Source of the DNA: Blastococcus sp. TF02A-30
GTDB taxonomy: Bacteria > Actinomycetota > Actinomycetes > Mycobacteriales > Geodermatophilaceae
Assembly: GCF_003319185.1 (NCBI RefSeq)
Contig: NZ_QOHJ01000002.1
Span: 248,001-312,000 of the forward strand
Direction of reading: 5' to 3'
Length of the DNA stretch: 64,000 nucleotides
The translations under genes and the position numbers were made by a program. Within the stretch, counting starts at the first letter, position 1, and every line of letters begins with the position of its first letter. This document shows positions 41,123-50,476 of this stretch, one piece after another. A model generated the notes under the pieces. The model worked only from the letters and a program-made list of their open reading frames with translations. It did no database searches and was not told the origin of the DNA.

Positions 41123-42433
41123 TCAGCTGCCGATCACGTCGGACGTCGTCACAGGTCGCCCCGGGTGCGTCTCGTACATCCGGACGGCCGCCAGCACACC
41201 GGAGGCGGCGGCGAGCCCGGCGACCACCCAGACGGCGGTGCGGATGCTGAAGAGGTCAGCGAGGACGCCGGCGAGCAGTGCGCCGACGGCGAAGCCGCCG
41301 TCGCGCCACAGCCGGTAGACGCCCACGGACCGGGCCCGCCAGGCCGGGTGGGCCACGTCGCCGATCGCAGCCAGCAGGGTGGGGTAGACCATGGCGGTCC
41401 CGGCGCCGAGCAGCACCGCGGCCACGGCCCACCCGAGGAAGCCGTCCGCCGCGGCGACGAGCGCGAGGGCCACGGCCTGCAGGAGCATGCCGCCGACGAC
41501 GAAGGGCTTGCGGCCCCAGCGGTCCGACAGCGCTCCGGTGACGAGCTGGCCCAGCCCCCACACCGCCGGGTAGAGGGCGGCGAGGATGCCGATGCGCCCC
41601 ACGCCCAGCCCGGCGCCGGCGAACAGGACGGGGAACAGCCCCCACGCGAGACCGTCGTTGAGGTTGTTGACCAGTCCGGCCTGGCTGGCCGAGGAGAGCG
41701 CGGGCTCCCGGAAGCTGGTCTGGACGAACACCTGCCGCTGCGTCAGCCCGCCGTGCAGGTGGTGGTGCCGGCCGTCTGCGCGCGCGGCATGCGTTCCCGC
41801 CTCGAGCCGGGCGTGGTCGTGGGTCTCGCGCACGGCGAGGGCGGACAGTCCCAGGCCCAGCGCTGCGTACGCGATGCCGACGAGGAACGGTTCCGGCCGG
41901 AGGCCGTGCGCCGCGGCGAGGTAGCCGGTCAGCAACGCCGTCGCGGCGACGGCGAGGTAGCCGGCGGCCTCGTTGAGGCCCATCGCCAGGCCCCGCCGGG
42001 CCGGGCCGACCAGGTCGATCTTCATGATCACGGTCGTCGACCAGGTCAGCCCCTGGCTGATCCCGAGCAGCACGTTGGCCGCCACGATCCAGCCCCAGGA
42101 CGGCGCCCAGATCAGCAGCAGCGGCACCGGCACGGCGACGAGCCACCCGGTGACCAGCACGGGCTTGCGCCCGAACCTGTCCGACCAGGCGCCGGCCAGG
42201 TAGTTCGTCCCCGCCTTCGCCAGGCCGAAGGCCAGGATGTAGGTCAGCACGGCGGTGTGGGCGCTCAGCCCGAACTCGCGCTCGGCCAGCAGCGGGAGCA
42301 CGGTGCGCTCCTGGCCGAGCATGCCGCCGACGAGCGCGTTCACCGCGACCAGCAGGGTGAACTGGGCCGCGTTCTGCCGTAGGCCCAGTTCGACCCGGCC
42401 GGCGCGGCTCACGTGCGGCTCGGCGGTCGGCAC
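41123..42433 (-). CDS. MFS transporter with a His-rich central loop
   Basis: A 436-residue major facilitator with twelve helices. SDRFGRKPVLVTG (loop 2-3) and SDRWGRKPFVVGG (loop 8-9) are the repeated MFS signatures. The central loop (~200-230) is rich in His (ETHDHARLEAG, GRHHHLHGG), which suggests metal or pH sensing. It starts at GTG 42433, only six bases after the thioredoxin stop, so it is cotranscribed with it. The operator of CstR type ahead of the thioredoxin gene would control both. The substrate is unknown; a link to sulfur compounds is inference from context. Confidence 0.88.
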   Translation of the reverse strand: MPTAEPHVSRAGRVELGLRQNAAQFTLLVAVNALVGGMLGQERTVLPLLAEREFGLSAHTAVLTYILAFGLAKAGTNYLAGAWSDRFGRKPVLVTGWLVAVPVPLLLIWAPSWGWIVAANVLLGISQGLTWSTTVIMKIDLVGPARRGLAMGLNEAAGYLAVAATALLTGYLAAAHGLRPEPFLVGIAYAALGLGLSALAVRETHDHARLEAGTHAARADGRHHHLHGGLTQRQVFVQTSFREPALSSASQAGLVNNLNDGLAWGLFPVLFAGAGLGVGRIGILAALYPAVWGLGQLVTGALSDRWGRKPFVVGGMLLQAVALALVAAADGFLGWAVAAVLLGAGTAMVYPTLLAAIGDVAHPAWRARSVGVYRLWRDGGFAVGALLAGVLADLFSIRTAVWVVAGLAAASGVLAAVRMYETHPGRPVTTSDVIGS

Positions 42434-42439
42434 GACCGA

Positions 42440-42808
42440 TCAGGCGGTGCGGCGCTGCGCGGCGAGATCGGCACGCACCTGGTCCATGTCCAGCCGGCGC
42501 ACCGCGGTGACGAGTTCCTCGAGCGCCTCGGCGGGCAGCGCCCCCGGCTGGGCGAAGACCAGCACGCCGTCGCGGAAGGCCATCAGCGTGGGGATCGACC
42601 GGATCCCGGCGGCGGCGGCCAGCTCCTGCTCGGCCTCGGTGTCGACCTTGCCGAAGACGATGTCGGGGTGGCGCTGCGCCGCGGCCTCGAAGACGGGCGC
42701 GAAGGCCCGGCAGGGGCCGCACCAGCCGGCCCAGAAGTCGACCAGGACGATGCCGTCACGGCTGACGGTGTCCTGGAAGGTCGAAGCGGTGAGGGCGGTC
42801 GAGTTCAT
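42440..42808 (-). CDS. Thioredoxin
   Basis: A 122-residue thioredoxin with WAGWCGPC (Cys30 and Cys33), the cis-Pro in [11 protein letters not shown], and the usual beta-alpha order. It reduces disulfides and persulfides in the cytoplasm. A perfect-arm ATACCC/GGGTAT palindrome lies 22 bases before the ATG, and the MFS gene follows after six bases. The short C-terminal extension is Arg/Gln rich. Its place among rhodanese and TauE genes points to a role in persulfide turnover rather than a general one. Confidence 0.92.
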   Translation of the reverse strand: MNSTALTASTFQDTVSRDGIVLVDFWAGWCGPCRAFAPVFEAAAQRHPDIVFGKVDTEAEQELAAAAGIRSIPTLMAFRDGVLVFAQPGALPAEALEELVTAVRRLDMDQVRADLAAQRRTA

Positions 42809-42830
42809 GATGTGGCCCTTTCGTCGTCAA

Positions 42831-42846
42831 ATACCCGTGGGGGTAT
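42831..42846 (-). promoter_or_regulatory. CstR-type operator before the thioredoxin gene
   Basis: ATACCC-GTGG-GGGTAT: six-base perfect arms. CstR and CsoR proteins bind such G/C-tract palindromes flanked by AT. Nearly the same site occurs at 52822-52837, and related ones at 49517-49531 and 52869-52884, all next to sulfur genes. Confidence 0.6.
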
Positions 42847-42879
42847 GAACCCGAGAAGGGCTCGTCCTGTTCCCGAGGG

Positions 42880-43671
42880 TCAGCCGAGGAGCGAGATCAG
42901 GCTCGACGTGGCGGTGTAGACCCCGACGGCGATGAGCAGGACGGCGAAGGCGCGGGTGAGGGCCGTGCCGGAGGCGCGGTCGGCGACCACCTTCCCGCCG
43001 AGCGAGCCGGCGACGGCGGCCAGCGTGAACGGGATGATCACCGCCCAGTCGAAGTGCGCCGTGCCGGCCCGGGCCAGCAGGGCGCCGGCGGAGTTGATCG
43101 AGATGACGACCAGCGACGTGGCGACCGCCTGCGGCATCGACATGCCCAGGGCGAGGGTGAGCGCGGGGACGATCACGAAACCGCCGCCGACGCCGAAGAA
43201 GCCGGTCATGAAGCCGACGAGCAGGCCGGCGTCGACGATGCGTCCGATCCGCCCCGGGCTCCACCGTCGTTCGGGCGGTGGGGCGTGGCCCTCCTGGAGC
43301 GCGTGCTCCTCGCCTCGGCTGTTGGCGAGCATGCCCACGGCGGCGACGACGATCACCGCGGCGAAGGCGAGCAGGAGGACGTCGGGGTCCACGAGCTGGT
43401 TGACCGCGGTCCCGGCGAAGCCGGCCGCGATGCCGGTGACCCCGAAGACGACGCCGACGCCCCAGCGCACCCGCCCACTGCGGGCGTGGCCGAGCGCGGC
43501 GGTGACCGAGGTGATGCCGACGATGAACAGGCTGCTGGTCGTGGCGGCGCGGGCGTCCTGGCCGACGACGTAGACCAGCGCGGGCACGGTGAGGATGGAG
43601 CCGCCGCCGCCCAGGGCGCCCAGGCTCAGGCCGATGAGCAGGCCCAACCCGAGCGTGGCGGCGACGATCAC
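42880..43671 (-). CDS. TauE/SafE-family sulfite/anion exporter
   Basis: A 263-residue membrane protein with about eight helices in two repeats. Each repeat begins with a Gly-rich phrase: [21 protein letters not shown] and FMTGFFGVGGGFVIVPALTL, the TauE/SafE signature. These proteins export sulfite or other organosulfur anions. Start GTG at 43671 overlaps the rhodanese stop by four bases. A second, similar transporter is at 49594-50472. It likely removes sulfite made by persulfide oxidation. Confidence 0.92.
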   Translation of the reverse strand: MIVAATLGLGLLIGLSLGALGGGGSILTVPALVYVVGQDARAATTSSLFIVGITSVTAALGHARSGRVRWGVGVVFGVTGIAAGFAGTAVNQLVDPDVLLLAFAAVIVVAAVGMLANSRGEEHALQEGHAPPPERRWSPGRIGRIVDAGLLVGFMTGFFGVGGGFVIVPALTLALGMSMPQAVATSLVVISINSAGALLARAGTAHFDWAVIIPFTLAAVAGSLGGKVVADRASGTALTRAFAVLLIAVGVYTATSSLISLLG

Positions 43672-44021
43672 GCGACGGTGCCCGGCTCTCCGTCGTCGGT
43701 GACGACCGGGAGGCCGGTCCGGGTCCACGCCTTCATGCCGCCGGCCAGGTTGTGCACCCGTACGCCGGCAGCGGCCAGGGCGTCGGCGGCCTTGCCCGAG
43801 CGGTTGCCGGATCGGCAGACGGCGATGACCGGCCGGTCCTGCGGCACCGCCTCCGGGGTGAGGCGGGCGAGCGGCACGTGTACGGCCTGCGGTGCGTGGC
43901 CCGCTGCCCACTCGTGTGGCTCGCGGACGTCGAGCAGCAGGGCCCCGCCCTGCTCGAGCAGTTCGGCGGCTCGGCCGGGATCCAGGTCGGGGAGCCGGGT
44001 GGTGCGGGACGCCTCGGTCAT
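43668..44021 (-). CDS. Single-domain rhodanese (sulfurtransferase)
   Basis: A 117-residue rhodanese with the catalytic Cys69 in CRSGNRS, the WAAGHAPQAVHVP motif and the C-terminal NLAGGMKAW. It carries persulfide sulfur from one acceptor to another. It lies 22 bases after gntR and overlaps tauE, so the three form an operon. The active loop (six residues after Cys) is of the thiosulfate/persulfide type. Two further single-domain rhodaneses (one fused to a membrane domain) and one in the persulfide dioxygenase occur in the window. Confidence 0.92.
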   Translation of the reverse strand: MTEASRTTRLPDLDPGRAAELLEQGGALLLDVREPHEWAAGHAPQAVHVPLARLTPEAVPQDRPVIAVCRSGNRSGKAADALAAAGVRVHNLAGGMKAWTRTGLPVVTDDGEPGTVA

Positions 44022-44043
44022 CGTCCGTCCTTCCTGGGTGGGG

Positions 44044-44859
44044 TCAGCCGAAACTCGGCGTGAGCGCGGAGGCGGGGAGGTCGCCGCCGGGCGGCGCGGT
44101 GGCTCCCGGCCGGGGGTCCAGCGTGCTGGTCAGGGCGAAGCGGTCGGCCCGGATCAAGGTGTGCCGCCACTCGACGGGGACGCCGGAGCTCGTGCCCGTC
44201 CGCTCGACGGAGAACACCGCCGACGGGGGCTGCAGGCCGAGGATGCCGTGCTCGGCCCTGCTCGGGACGACCGCCCTGACCGTCTCGTGCCCACCCGTGA
44301 TCGGGATGCCGGTCCGGGCGAGCTCCTCGTACAAGCTGGTGCGGCGGAAGTCGACGTCCAGCAGGGGCTCGCCGATCGAGGCGGGGAGCCAGACGCGGTC
44401 GAGTGCCAGTGGTCGGTCGTCGGCCAGGCGCAGCCGCTCGAGGTGGACGAGCGGCGTCGACTCCTCCAGCCCCAGCCGGGGGGCGATGATGCCGTCCGCC
44501 CGCACGGTCAGCACGCGTACCACCGACGTCTGCACCAGCCCGCAGGCCTCGACGGACGAGAACAGCGAGTAGGCGATCCCCGTGGGCTGGGCGATGACCG
44601 GATCGGGCGCGGCGAGCCGGGGGCGCCGGCCGCGCCCGGTGCTGATCACGCCGTCGGCGCGCAGCTGGCGCAGCGCCTCGCGGACCGTGTGCCGGCTCAC
44701 CGAGTACTGGAGGCCGAGCTCGACCTCGCCGGGGAACCCTTCGGTGAACTCGCCGCTGCCCGACCGGTCGCGGAGATCGGCGGCGAGCTGGCGCCACAGC
44801 GGCGTGCTCGCGTGGCGGTCCAGCCGTGCTGCCGGGGAGGTGGGCTGGAGCTCCGGCAT
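44044..44859 (-). CDS. GntR-family transcriptional regulator (HutC-type)
   Basis: A 271-residue regulator. The N-terminal winged helix (~20-90) includes PLWRQLAADLRDRSGSGEF, VSRHTVREALRQLRADGVI and STGRGRRPRL. The C-terminal UTRA effector domain (~110-255) has PLVHLERLRLADDRPLALDRVWLP and RTSLYEELARTGIPITG. A GGAGGGG ribosome site precedes the ATG. Upstream lie two TTGTNCGGNCAA palindromes at 44901-44935, probably its own operators, shared with the divergent membrane-protein pair. It is followed by the rhodanese gene, so its ligand may be a sulfur compound; that is a guess. Confidence 0.9.
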   Translation of the reverse strand: MPELQPTSPAARLDRHASTPLWRQLAADLRDRSGSGEFTEGFPGEVELGLQYSVSRHTVREALRQLRADGVISTGRGRRPRLAAPDPVIAQPTGIAYSLFSSVEACGLVQTSVVRVLTVRADGIIAPRLGLEESTPLVHLERLRLADDRPLALDRVWLPASIGEPLLDVDFRRTSLYEELARTGIPITGGHETVRAVVPSRAEHGILGLQPPSAVFSVERTGTSSGVPVEWRHTLIRADRFALTSTLDPRPGATAPPGGDLPASALTPSFG

Positions 44860-44883
44860 GGCCCCTCCGAAGTGGTTCACGCG

Positions 44884-44935
44884 GCTACGCGTAGCAGCTC
44901 TTGTACGGTCAACTGTAGCCGAGTTGTCCGGACAA
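44884..44935. promoter_or_regulatory. GntR operator cluster in the divergent region
   Basis: Two related 12-bp sites, TTGTACGGTCAA (44901-44912) and the perfect palindrome TTGTCCGGACAA (44924-44935), have centres 23 bp apart. A third unrelated perfect palindrome, GCTACGCGTAGC, is at 44884-44895. The pair matches the TTGT...ACAA form of GntR sites and lies between gntR and the plus-strand gene at 44948. Confidence 0.55.
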
Positions 44936-44947
44936 CCCCCGTTCCTC

Positions 44948-45217
44948 GTGATCGGCTGGCCGTTCCTCCGCTTCGACGGCACCGCCGGCATCACCGGCGT
45001 CCTCGGGCTCGGGGACACCACGCACCTCGAGTTCACGGCACAGAGCCGGATCGCCGAGCTGTCGGCTCGCGATCTCGACGCCTGGTTGCTGGCGGCCGCC
45101 GCGGCGCTCCTCCTCGGCGTCATCGCGCGCCGCCTGCACCGGATCCGCACCGGGACCACCGATGCCCGTCCTGACGACGTCACGATCCACGCGTCCCACC
45201 GACAGGAGTCCCGATGA
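44948..45217 (+). CDS. Small single-helix membrane protein of unknown function
   Basis: An 89-residue protein from GTG 44948. The first ~55 residues include IGWPFLRFDGTAGITGV and GLGDTTHLEFTAQSRIAEL, with no cysteine. One clear membrane helix follows (DAWLLAAAAALLLGVIARRL), then a charged cytoplasmic tail. It is believable mainly because its TGA overlaps the next ATG by four bases, and because it begins right after the operator cluster. I recognise no family. The N-terminal part probably faces outside. Confidence 0.55.
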   Translation: MIGWPFLRFDGTAGITGVLGLGDTTHLEFTAQSRIAELSARDLDAWLLAAAAALLLGVIARRLHRIRTGTTDARPDDVTIHASHRQESR

Positions 45218-45717
45218 TCTCGAGGTACCTGGCGCTCCGGGCCTGGGATCGCCGGCGCCGGCTCATCGCGCTCGCCATGACCGCCGTCGGCGTGGTGGTG
45301 GTGGCCGTCCCGACCGACCTCGTCGACACGCCGGTCTTCAGCCGGGAGGTGCCGCCCACGTGGTGGTCCTGGCCCGCGCTGCTCGTGAGCGCCGCGCTCG
45401 GCGGGCTGCTCGTGGCCACCTACGTGCGGGAACCGGGTTCGCCCGAACCGGAGCCGGAATCGGCCGAGGACGAGCGCCGGTCACGGTGGTGGGGCGGTGC
45501 CGGCGGATCGCTGACCTTCTTCGCCGTGGGATGCCCGGTCTGCAACAAGCTGGTCCTGCTTGCCCTGGGCGCCAGCGGTGCGATGACGTACGAGCCGGTG
45601 CAGCCCGTGCTCTCCGTCCTCGCACTGGTGGTGCTGGCGTGGGCGCTGACCCGCAGACTGCGGGGACAGGTCGCCTGCGCCGTGCCGGCTCGGCCGCGCG
45701 CCGGCGCGGCCCGTTGA
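45214..45717 (+). CDS. Four-helix membrane protein with a GCPVCNK motif
   Basis: A 167-residue protein with helices near residues 17-34, 50-68, 96-116 and 125-145. The third helix begins FFAVGCPVCNKLVLLALGASG: a Cys-x2-Cys at a membrane edge, which suggests a redox or metal centre. A charged acidic loop (EPEPESAEDERR) precedes it. Conserved proteins with this phrase exist in actinobacteria but I know no function. AGGAG precedes the ATG, which overlaps the stop of the small protein upstream. No DsbD, VKOR or thioredoxin fold can be claimed. Confidence 0.75.
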   Translation: MISRYLALRAWDRRRRLIALAMTAVGVVVVAVPTDLVDTPVFSREVPPTWWSWPALLVSAALGGLLVATYVREPGSPEPEPESAEDERRSRWWGGAGGSLTFFAVGCPVCNKLVLLALGASGAMTYEPVQPVLSVLALVVLAWALTRRLRGQVACAVPARPRAGAAR

Positions 45718-45747
45718 GGCCGGTCGGGTCCGATCGAGGGGAGCGAC

Positions 45748-46326
45748 GTGGAAGCCGCTGAGTGGGACCGCCGCTACGCCGAGGCGCGGCAGTGGTCCGT
45801 CGAACCGAACCGCACCGCCGCCGAGCTGACCGCTGGGCTGCACCCGGGCCGGGCGCTGGACGTCGCCGCGGGTGAAGGACGGATGGCGCTGTGGCTGGCT
45901 CGCGGGGGATGGGACGTCGAGGCGGTCGACTTCTCGGCCGTCGGTCTCCGTCGGGGGCAGCAGGACGCACCGCCGGGGGCGCGCGTCACGTGGCGCGTCG
46001 AGGACGTGCTGACCGCCGACCTGGGGTCGGCCGAGTTCGACCTGGTGCTGGTGCTGTACCTGCACCTTCCGCGCCCGCAGATGGTCGACGTCCTCGCACG
46101 GTCCGCCGGCGCCGTCCGCCCGGGTGGGTACCTCCTGGTCCTCGGCCACGACAGCGAGAACCTCACCCGCGGCATCGGCGGCCCGCAGGACCCCGACGTG
46201 CTCTACGACCCCGAGCTGCTCGGCGGGGCGGTCCGCGGCTGGGGCATCTCGCGCCTCGAGCGGATCGACCGGGGCACCGACTCCGGCACCGCTGTGGACA
46301 CGCTGCTGTTCGCGCATCGGCCATGA
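45748..46326 (+). CDS. Class I SAM-dependent methyltransferase (TehB/tellurite-like)
   Basis: A 192-residue methyltransferase. It starts WDRRYAEARQWSVEPNR, a phrase typical of thiol- and chalcogen-type methyltransferases of the TehB/TPMT-like group. LDVAAGEGRMALWLARGGWDVEAVDFS is SAM motif I and Post I, and VLYLHLPRPQMVDVLARSAGAVRPGGYLLVLGHDSENL spans motifs II and III. The substrate is unknown; methylation of a thiol or sulfide would fit the neighbours. The GTG start lies 30 bases after the CPVC membrane protein, so they may be cotranscribed. Confidence 0.85.
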   Translation: MEAAEWDRRYAEARQWSVEPNRTAAELTAGLHPGRALDVAAGEGRMALWLARGGWDVEAVDFSAVGLRRGQQDAPPGARVTWRVEDVLTADLGSAEFDLVLVLYLHLPRPQMVDVLARSAGAVRPGGYLLVLGHDSENLTRGIGGPQDPDVLYDPELLGGAVRGWGISRLERIDRGTDSGTAVDTLLFAHRP

Positions 46327-46386
46327 CGACGGTGTGGATCGACGCACAGGGGCTATGCCCGCCCGCAACTCGTCAGGAGGGACTCC

Positions 46387-46893
46387 ATGGTGTCTGCGAA
46401 CGAGGCACGTCGTGCCCGAGCACTTCTCCCAGCGGCGGGGCGTGGCGCGGCCGCCGGTCTGCTGGGGGTGGCGGTGATGACGGCGGCCGAGAAGCTGGAG
46501 CAGGCCGTCACCGGCCGGCCGAACTCCTACGTCCCTGCCCGGACCCTGCTGGCGCTGCTCGGCCGTCGCCCCTCCGACGCCGACCGGCCGACCGGCTGGA
46601 ACTGGGCGATGCACTACGGGACGGGAGCCGCGCTGGGGGCCTTGCGCGGTGTGTGGGCCGCGGTCGGTCTCCGCGGGCCGCAGGCGCACGTGGCGCACAC
46701 CATCGTCCGGCTGTCCACCGACCAGACGCTGGAGAACACCACCGGGGTGGGGGCCCCGCCGATGGTCTGGCCCCGGGACGAGCGCATCGTCGACGTCCTG
46801 CACAAGGCCATCTACTCGGTCACGACCGGGATGATCGCCGAGCGGTGGATCCCGCCCTCCCTGCAGTCCCGGCGCGGGCTGACCAGCCACTGA
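46387..46893 (+). CDS. Conserved hypothetical protein (possibly membrane-associated)
   Basis: A 168-residue protein with an Arg/Ala-rich start, one hydrophobic segment (~16-34) and a central part with WNWAMHYGTGAALGALRGVWAAVGL, HTIVRLSTDQTLENTTGVGAPPMVWP and HKAIYSVTTGMIAERWIP. The Gly-rich middle looks like two short membrane helices. Conserved phrases suggest a real family, yet I cannot name it. It follows AGGAGGGA and precedes the DUF2243 gene by 16 bases. Confidence 0.7.
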   Translation: MVSANEARRARALLPAAGRGAAAGLLGVAVMTAAEKLEQAVTGRPNSYVPARTLLALLGRRPSDADRPTGWNWAMHYGTGAALGALRGVWAAVGLRGPQAHVAHTIVRLSTDQTLENTTGVGAPPMVWPRDERIVDVLHKAIYSVTTGMIAERWIPPSLQSRRGLTSH

Positions 46894-46909
46894 CGCCGGA
46901 GGGATCGGT

Positions 46910-47392
46910 ATGACAGGCACGGCGACCCAGCCGGTCGCGGCTGACCGCCGCCGATCGGTTCTGGCCGGCACCATGCTCGGCGTCGCGATCATGGCCGCGG
47001 TCGACGAGATCGTGTTCCACCAACTGCTGAGCTGGCACCACTTCTACGACCGGTCGACCCCCGACATCAGCCTGCTGTCGGACGGGTTGCTGCAGACGGC
47101 CTACCTGGCGCTGCTGGTCGCAGGGTTCTTCTGGTCGGCCGACCTGCACCGGCGCGGCACCCTGGCGCCGCGTTCGGCACGGGGCGGCTTCGTCCTGGGC
47201 CTGGGGGCCTTCCAGTTGTTCGACGGGATCGTCGACCACAAGCTGCTGGACCTGCACGAGGTCCGCTACGGCGTCGACGTGCTGCCCTACGACCTGGCCT
47301 GGAACGGCGCTGCGCTGGTGTTCCTGCTGGTGGGCGGGTTACTCCTCCGGCGGTCCCGGGACGAGGGGCGGACCCGGGCCGTCCGGCGGTGA
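46910..47392 (+). CDS. DUF2243 membrane protein
   Basis: A 160-residue protein with four helices. GVAIMAAVDEIVFHQLLSWHHFYD and GFVLGLGAFQLFDGIVDHKLLDLHEVRYG carry the conserved Asp, Glu and His residues of DUF2243, which look like a metal site near the membrane surface. The next gene (CtaG-like) overlaps its stop by four bases, a pairing common in bacteria. It may serve copper delivery or oxidase assembly. Function is unproven. Confidence 0.9.
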   Translation: MTGTATQPVAADRRRSVLAGTMLGVAIMAAVDEIVFHQLLSWHHFYDRSTPDISLLSDGLLQTAYLALLVAGFFWSADLHRRGTLAPRSARGGFVLGLGAFQLFDGIVDHKLLDLHEVRYGVDVLPYDLAWNGAALVFLLVGGLLLRRSRDEGRTRAVRR

Positions 47393-48237
47393 TCGCGATG
47401 GCGGGAGCCGCCGTGCCGGCGCACGGCGGCTCGCACGGGACGGGCTCCGCGGCGGCGGCGTGGCTGCTGCCGGTCCTGGTCGCCGTCGTGCTGGGCGCCT
47501 GGTACCTGACCGCCGTCTTCCGCCTGCGCGGGAGCGGCCGCACCTGGAGCGGCGGGCGGACGGCGAGCTTCCTGCTGGGAGCCGTCCTGGTCGGCGCCGC
47601 GCTGTCCCCGCCTGTCGACGCCGGCACGGTGGGAGGGCACATGGCGCAGCACCTGCTGCTGGGGATGTTCGCGCCCATCGCCCTGGTCCTGGGTGCCCCG
47701 GTGACCCTGCTGCTCGCCGACCTGCCCGTGGCCGCACGCCGCCCGGTGGCCGTGCTGCTGCGGTCCCGGGTGCTGCACGCGCTGTCCCACGTGACCACGG
47801 CCGCGGTGCTCAGCGTCGGCGGGCTGTACCTGCTCTACCTGACGCCGCTGTACGCCCTCAGCGTCCGGTCGGACGTCGTGCACCACGTGCTGCAGCTGCA
47901 CTTCCTGCTGACCGGGTGCCTGTTCGCCTGGGCGGTGGCCGGCCCCGATCCCGCGCCGCGCCGCCCCGGGATGGCGGTCCGCCTGGCTGTCGTCGTCGTC
48001 GCCGGCGGCTTCCACGCCTTCCTGGCCAAGCTGCTGTTCTCCCGTGCTCCGGTGCTACCGGTGGGCGGCGGGCACGACGCCGCGGAGGTCGAGGCCGCCG
48101 CGCAGTTGATGTACTACGGCGGCCACGTCGCGGACCTGCTGCTGCTCGTCGCGTTGTTCGCCGCCTGGTACCGCCGCACTGGGCGCGCGCTCGCGCGAGG
48201 ACCAGCCGCGGCGCCCCGCAACGCTCCCGCCGTGTGA
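47389..48237 (+). CDS. CtaG/caa3-type cytochrome c oxidase assembly protein
   Basis: A 282-residue protein with seven or so helices. GGHMAQHLLLGMFAPIALVLGAPVTLLL has the conserved His pair, and HHVLQLHFLLTGCLFAW, GGFHAFLAKLLF and LMYYGGHVADLLLLVALF carry further His and Gly residues typical of caa3_CtaG (PF09678). Members insert copper into CuB of haem-copper oxidases. The GTG overlaps the DUF2243 stop. No oxidase structural gene is nearby; cytochrome bd at the left edge does not need CuB. Confidence 0.9.
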   Translation: MIAMAGAAVPAHGGSHGTGSAAAAWLLPVLVAVVLGAWYLTAVFRLRGSGRTWSGGRTASFLLGAVLVGAALSPPVDAGTVGGHMAQHLLLGMFAPIALVLGAPVTLLLADLPVAARRPVAVLLRSRVLHALSHVTTAAVLSVGGLYLLYLTPLYALSVRSDVVHHVLQLHFLLTGCLFAWAVAGPDPAPRRPGMAVRLAVVVVAGGFHAFLAKLLFSRAPVLPVGGGHDAAEVEAAAQLMYYGGHVADLLLLVALFAAWYRRTGRALARGPAAAPRNAPAV

Positions 48238-48259
48238 GCTCCCGGCGCGCGCGTCAGCG

Positions 48260-48466
48260 TCAGAAGGGGACGGCTGCCCGGTGCGCGTCAGCGACGGCGG
48301 AGGCCAGGCGCCGCCACCGCGATCGGCGGGTCCGGGCAGAGCTGGTCGCGACCGGTGTGGCGGCCGGGGTGACGGCCTCGACTGCTCGGCCGAGCGGCAA
48401 CGGTGTGGGAACGGGCGCGGCGATCTCGGTCAACGGAGGTCCTTCGGCTGGCGTGCGGGCGGACAC
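48260..48466 (-). CDS. Possible small basic protein
   Basis: A 68-residue frame from GTG 48466. The first half is Pro/Thr/Ala rich, the second is basic and amphipathic (RRSRWRRLASAVADAHRAAVPF). The final helix with its AVPF end resembles short actinobacterial proteins of unknown role. There is no clear ribosome site, so it may not be expressed. Confidence 0.35.
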   Translation of the reverse strand: MSARTPAEGPPLTEIAAPVPTPLPLGRAVEAVTPAATPVATSSARTRRSRWRRLASAVADAHRAAVPF

Positions 48467-48644
48467 GGGACCACTGAGCGTTCGCTCAGCGGGAGGGCGT
48501 GCCGCCCGTACAGAGCCGGTCGTCGACCAGGAGTGGGGTCACCGCGAGGAGGCACACGCAGAACGCGGGCCGGCTCGGTGTGAATCCCCAGTACACAGAT
48601 CGAGAATAGGCAGAGAGCGACGACGAGAGCAACGGCGCTGCCCA

Positions 48645-49004
48645 GTGGCCACCGCGGAGGCGGTGGCACGCACCAGGGAGGCCCTGGCTGAGCAAGGCTT
48701 CGGCATCCTCACCGAGATCGACGTCCAGGCCACCCTGCGGCAGAAGCGGGGAGTGGAGATGGAGCCGTACCTGATCCTGGGTGCCTGCGCCCCCGACCTG
48801 GCGCAGCAGGCGCTGGAGGCAGACCGCGGCGTCGGCGTGCTCCTGCCGTGCAACGTCGTGGTCAGCCAGGCCGGGAGCGGCTCCACGGTGCAGGTCCTCG
48901 ACCCGCAGACCATGGTGTCGATGACCGGGCGGCCGGAGCTGCAACCCATGGCGGACGAGGCCGGTCGCCGTCTGGATGCGGCGCTGGCGGCGCTCGGGAG
49001 CTGA
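48645..49004 (+). CDS. DUF302-domain protein
   Basis: A 119-residue protein. EAVARTREALAEQGFGILTEIDVQATLRQKRGVEMEPYLILGACAPDLAQQAL and GVGVLLPCNVVV are hallmarks of DUF302, a small beta-alpha fold with one cysteine in the LPCNVVV phrase. The usual first ~12 residues seem to be missing or divergent; GTG 48645 is the only reasonable start. Members are often near copper or sulfur genes and sometimes bind haem or metal. Here it follows CtaG at 407 bases. Confidence 0.88.
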   Translation: MATAEAVARTREALAEQGFGILTEIDVQATLRQKRGVEMEPYLILGACAPDLAQQALEADRGVGVLLPCNVVVSQAGSGSTVQVLDPQTMVSMTGRPELQPMADEAGRRLDAALAALGS

Positions 49005-49174
49005 GCCCGCCGCAGACGGTTCGCCCCCTGCGGCGTCGAACGCCGGCTCGGTGCCGCACCGAGCCGGCCGTTCCGTCCTCCTGGTCGACCACTCCTACGA
49101 CGCCGCGGACCCCGCCGGGCTCGAGCACGAGCGGCCGACCCAGGGTGCCGGGGCCGCCGGCCGCTGAGGCGACT

Positions 49175-49206
49175 GCGGCCCGCACCGGAACTCCGGTGCG
49201 GGCCGC
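49175..49206. terminator. Bidirectional hairpin between DUF302 and cstR genes
   Basis: GCGGCCCGCACCGG and its exact complement make a 14-bp stem with a four-base loop. It lies between two convergent genes, 170 bases after the DUF302 stop and 13 bases past the cstR-like stop, so it can serve both. Confidence 0.7.
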
Positions 49207-49219
49207 GTGGTCGTGGCGC

Positions 49220-50476
<1,257 letters not shown>

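Noticed and set aside
48485..48644. Longer N terminus for the DUF302 protein
   Set aside because: The frame is open upstream but has no start with a ribosome site and reads as Arg-rich non-coding DNA.
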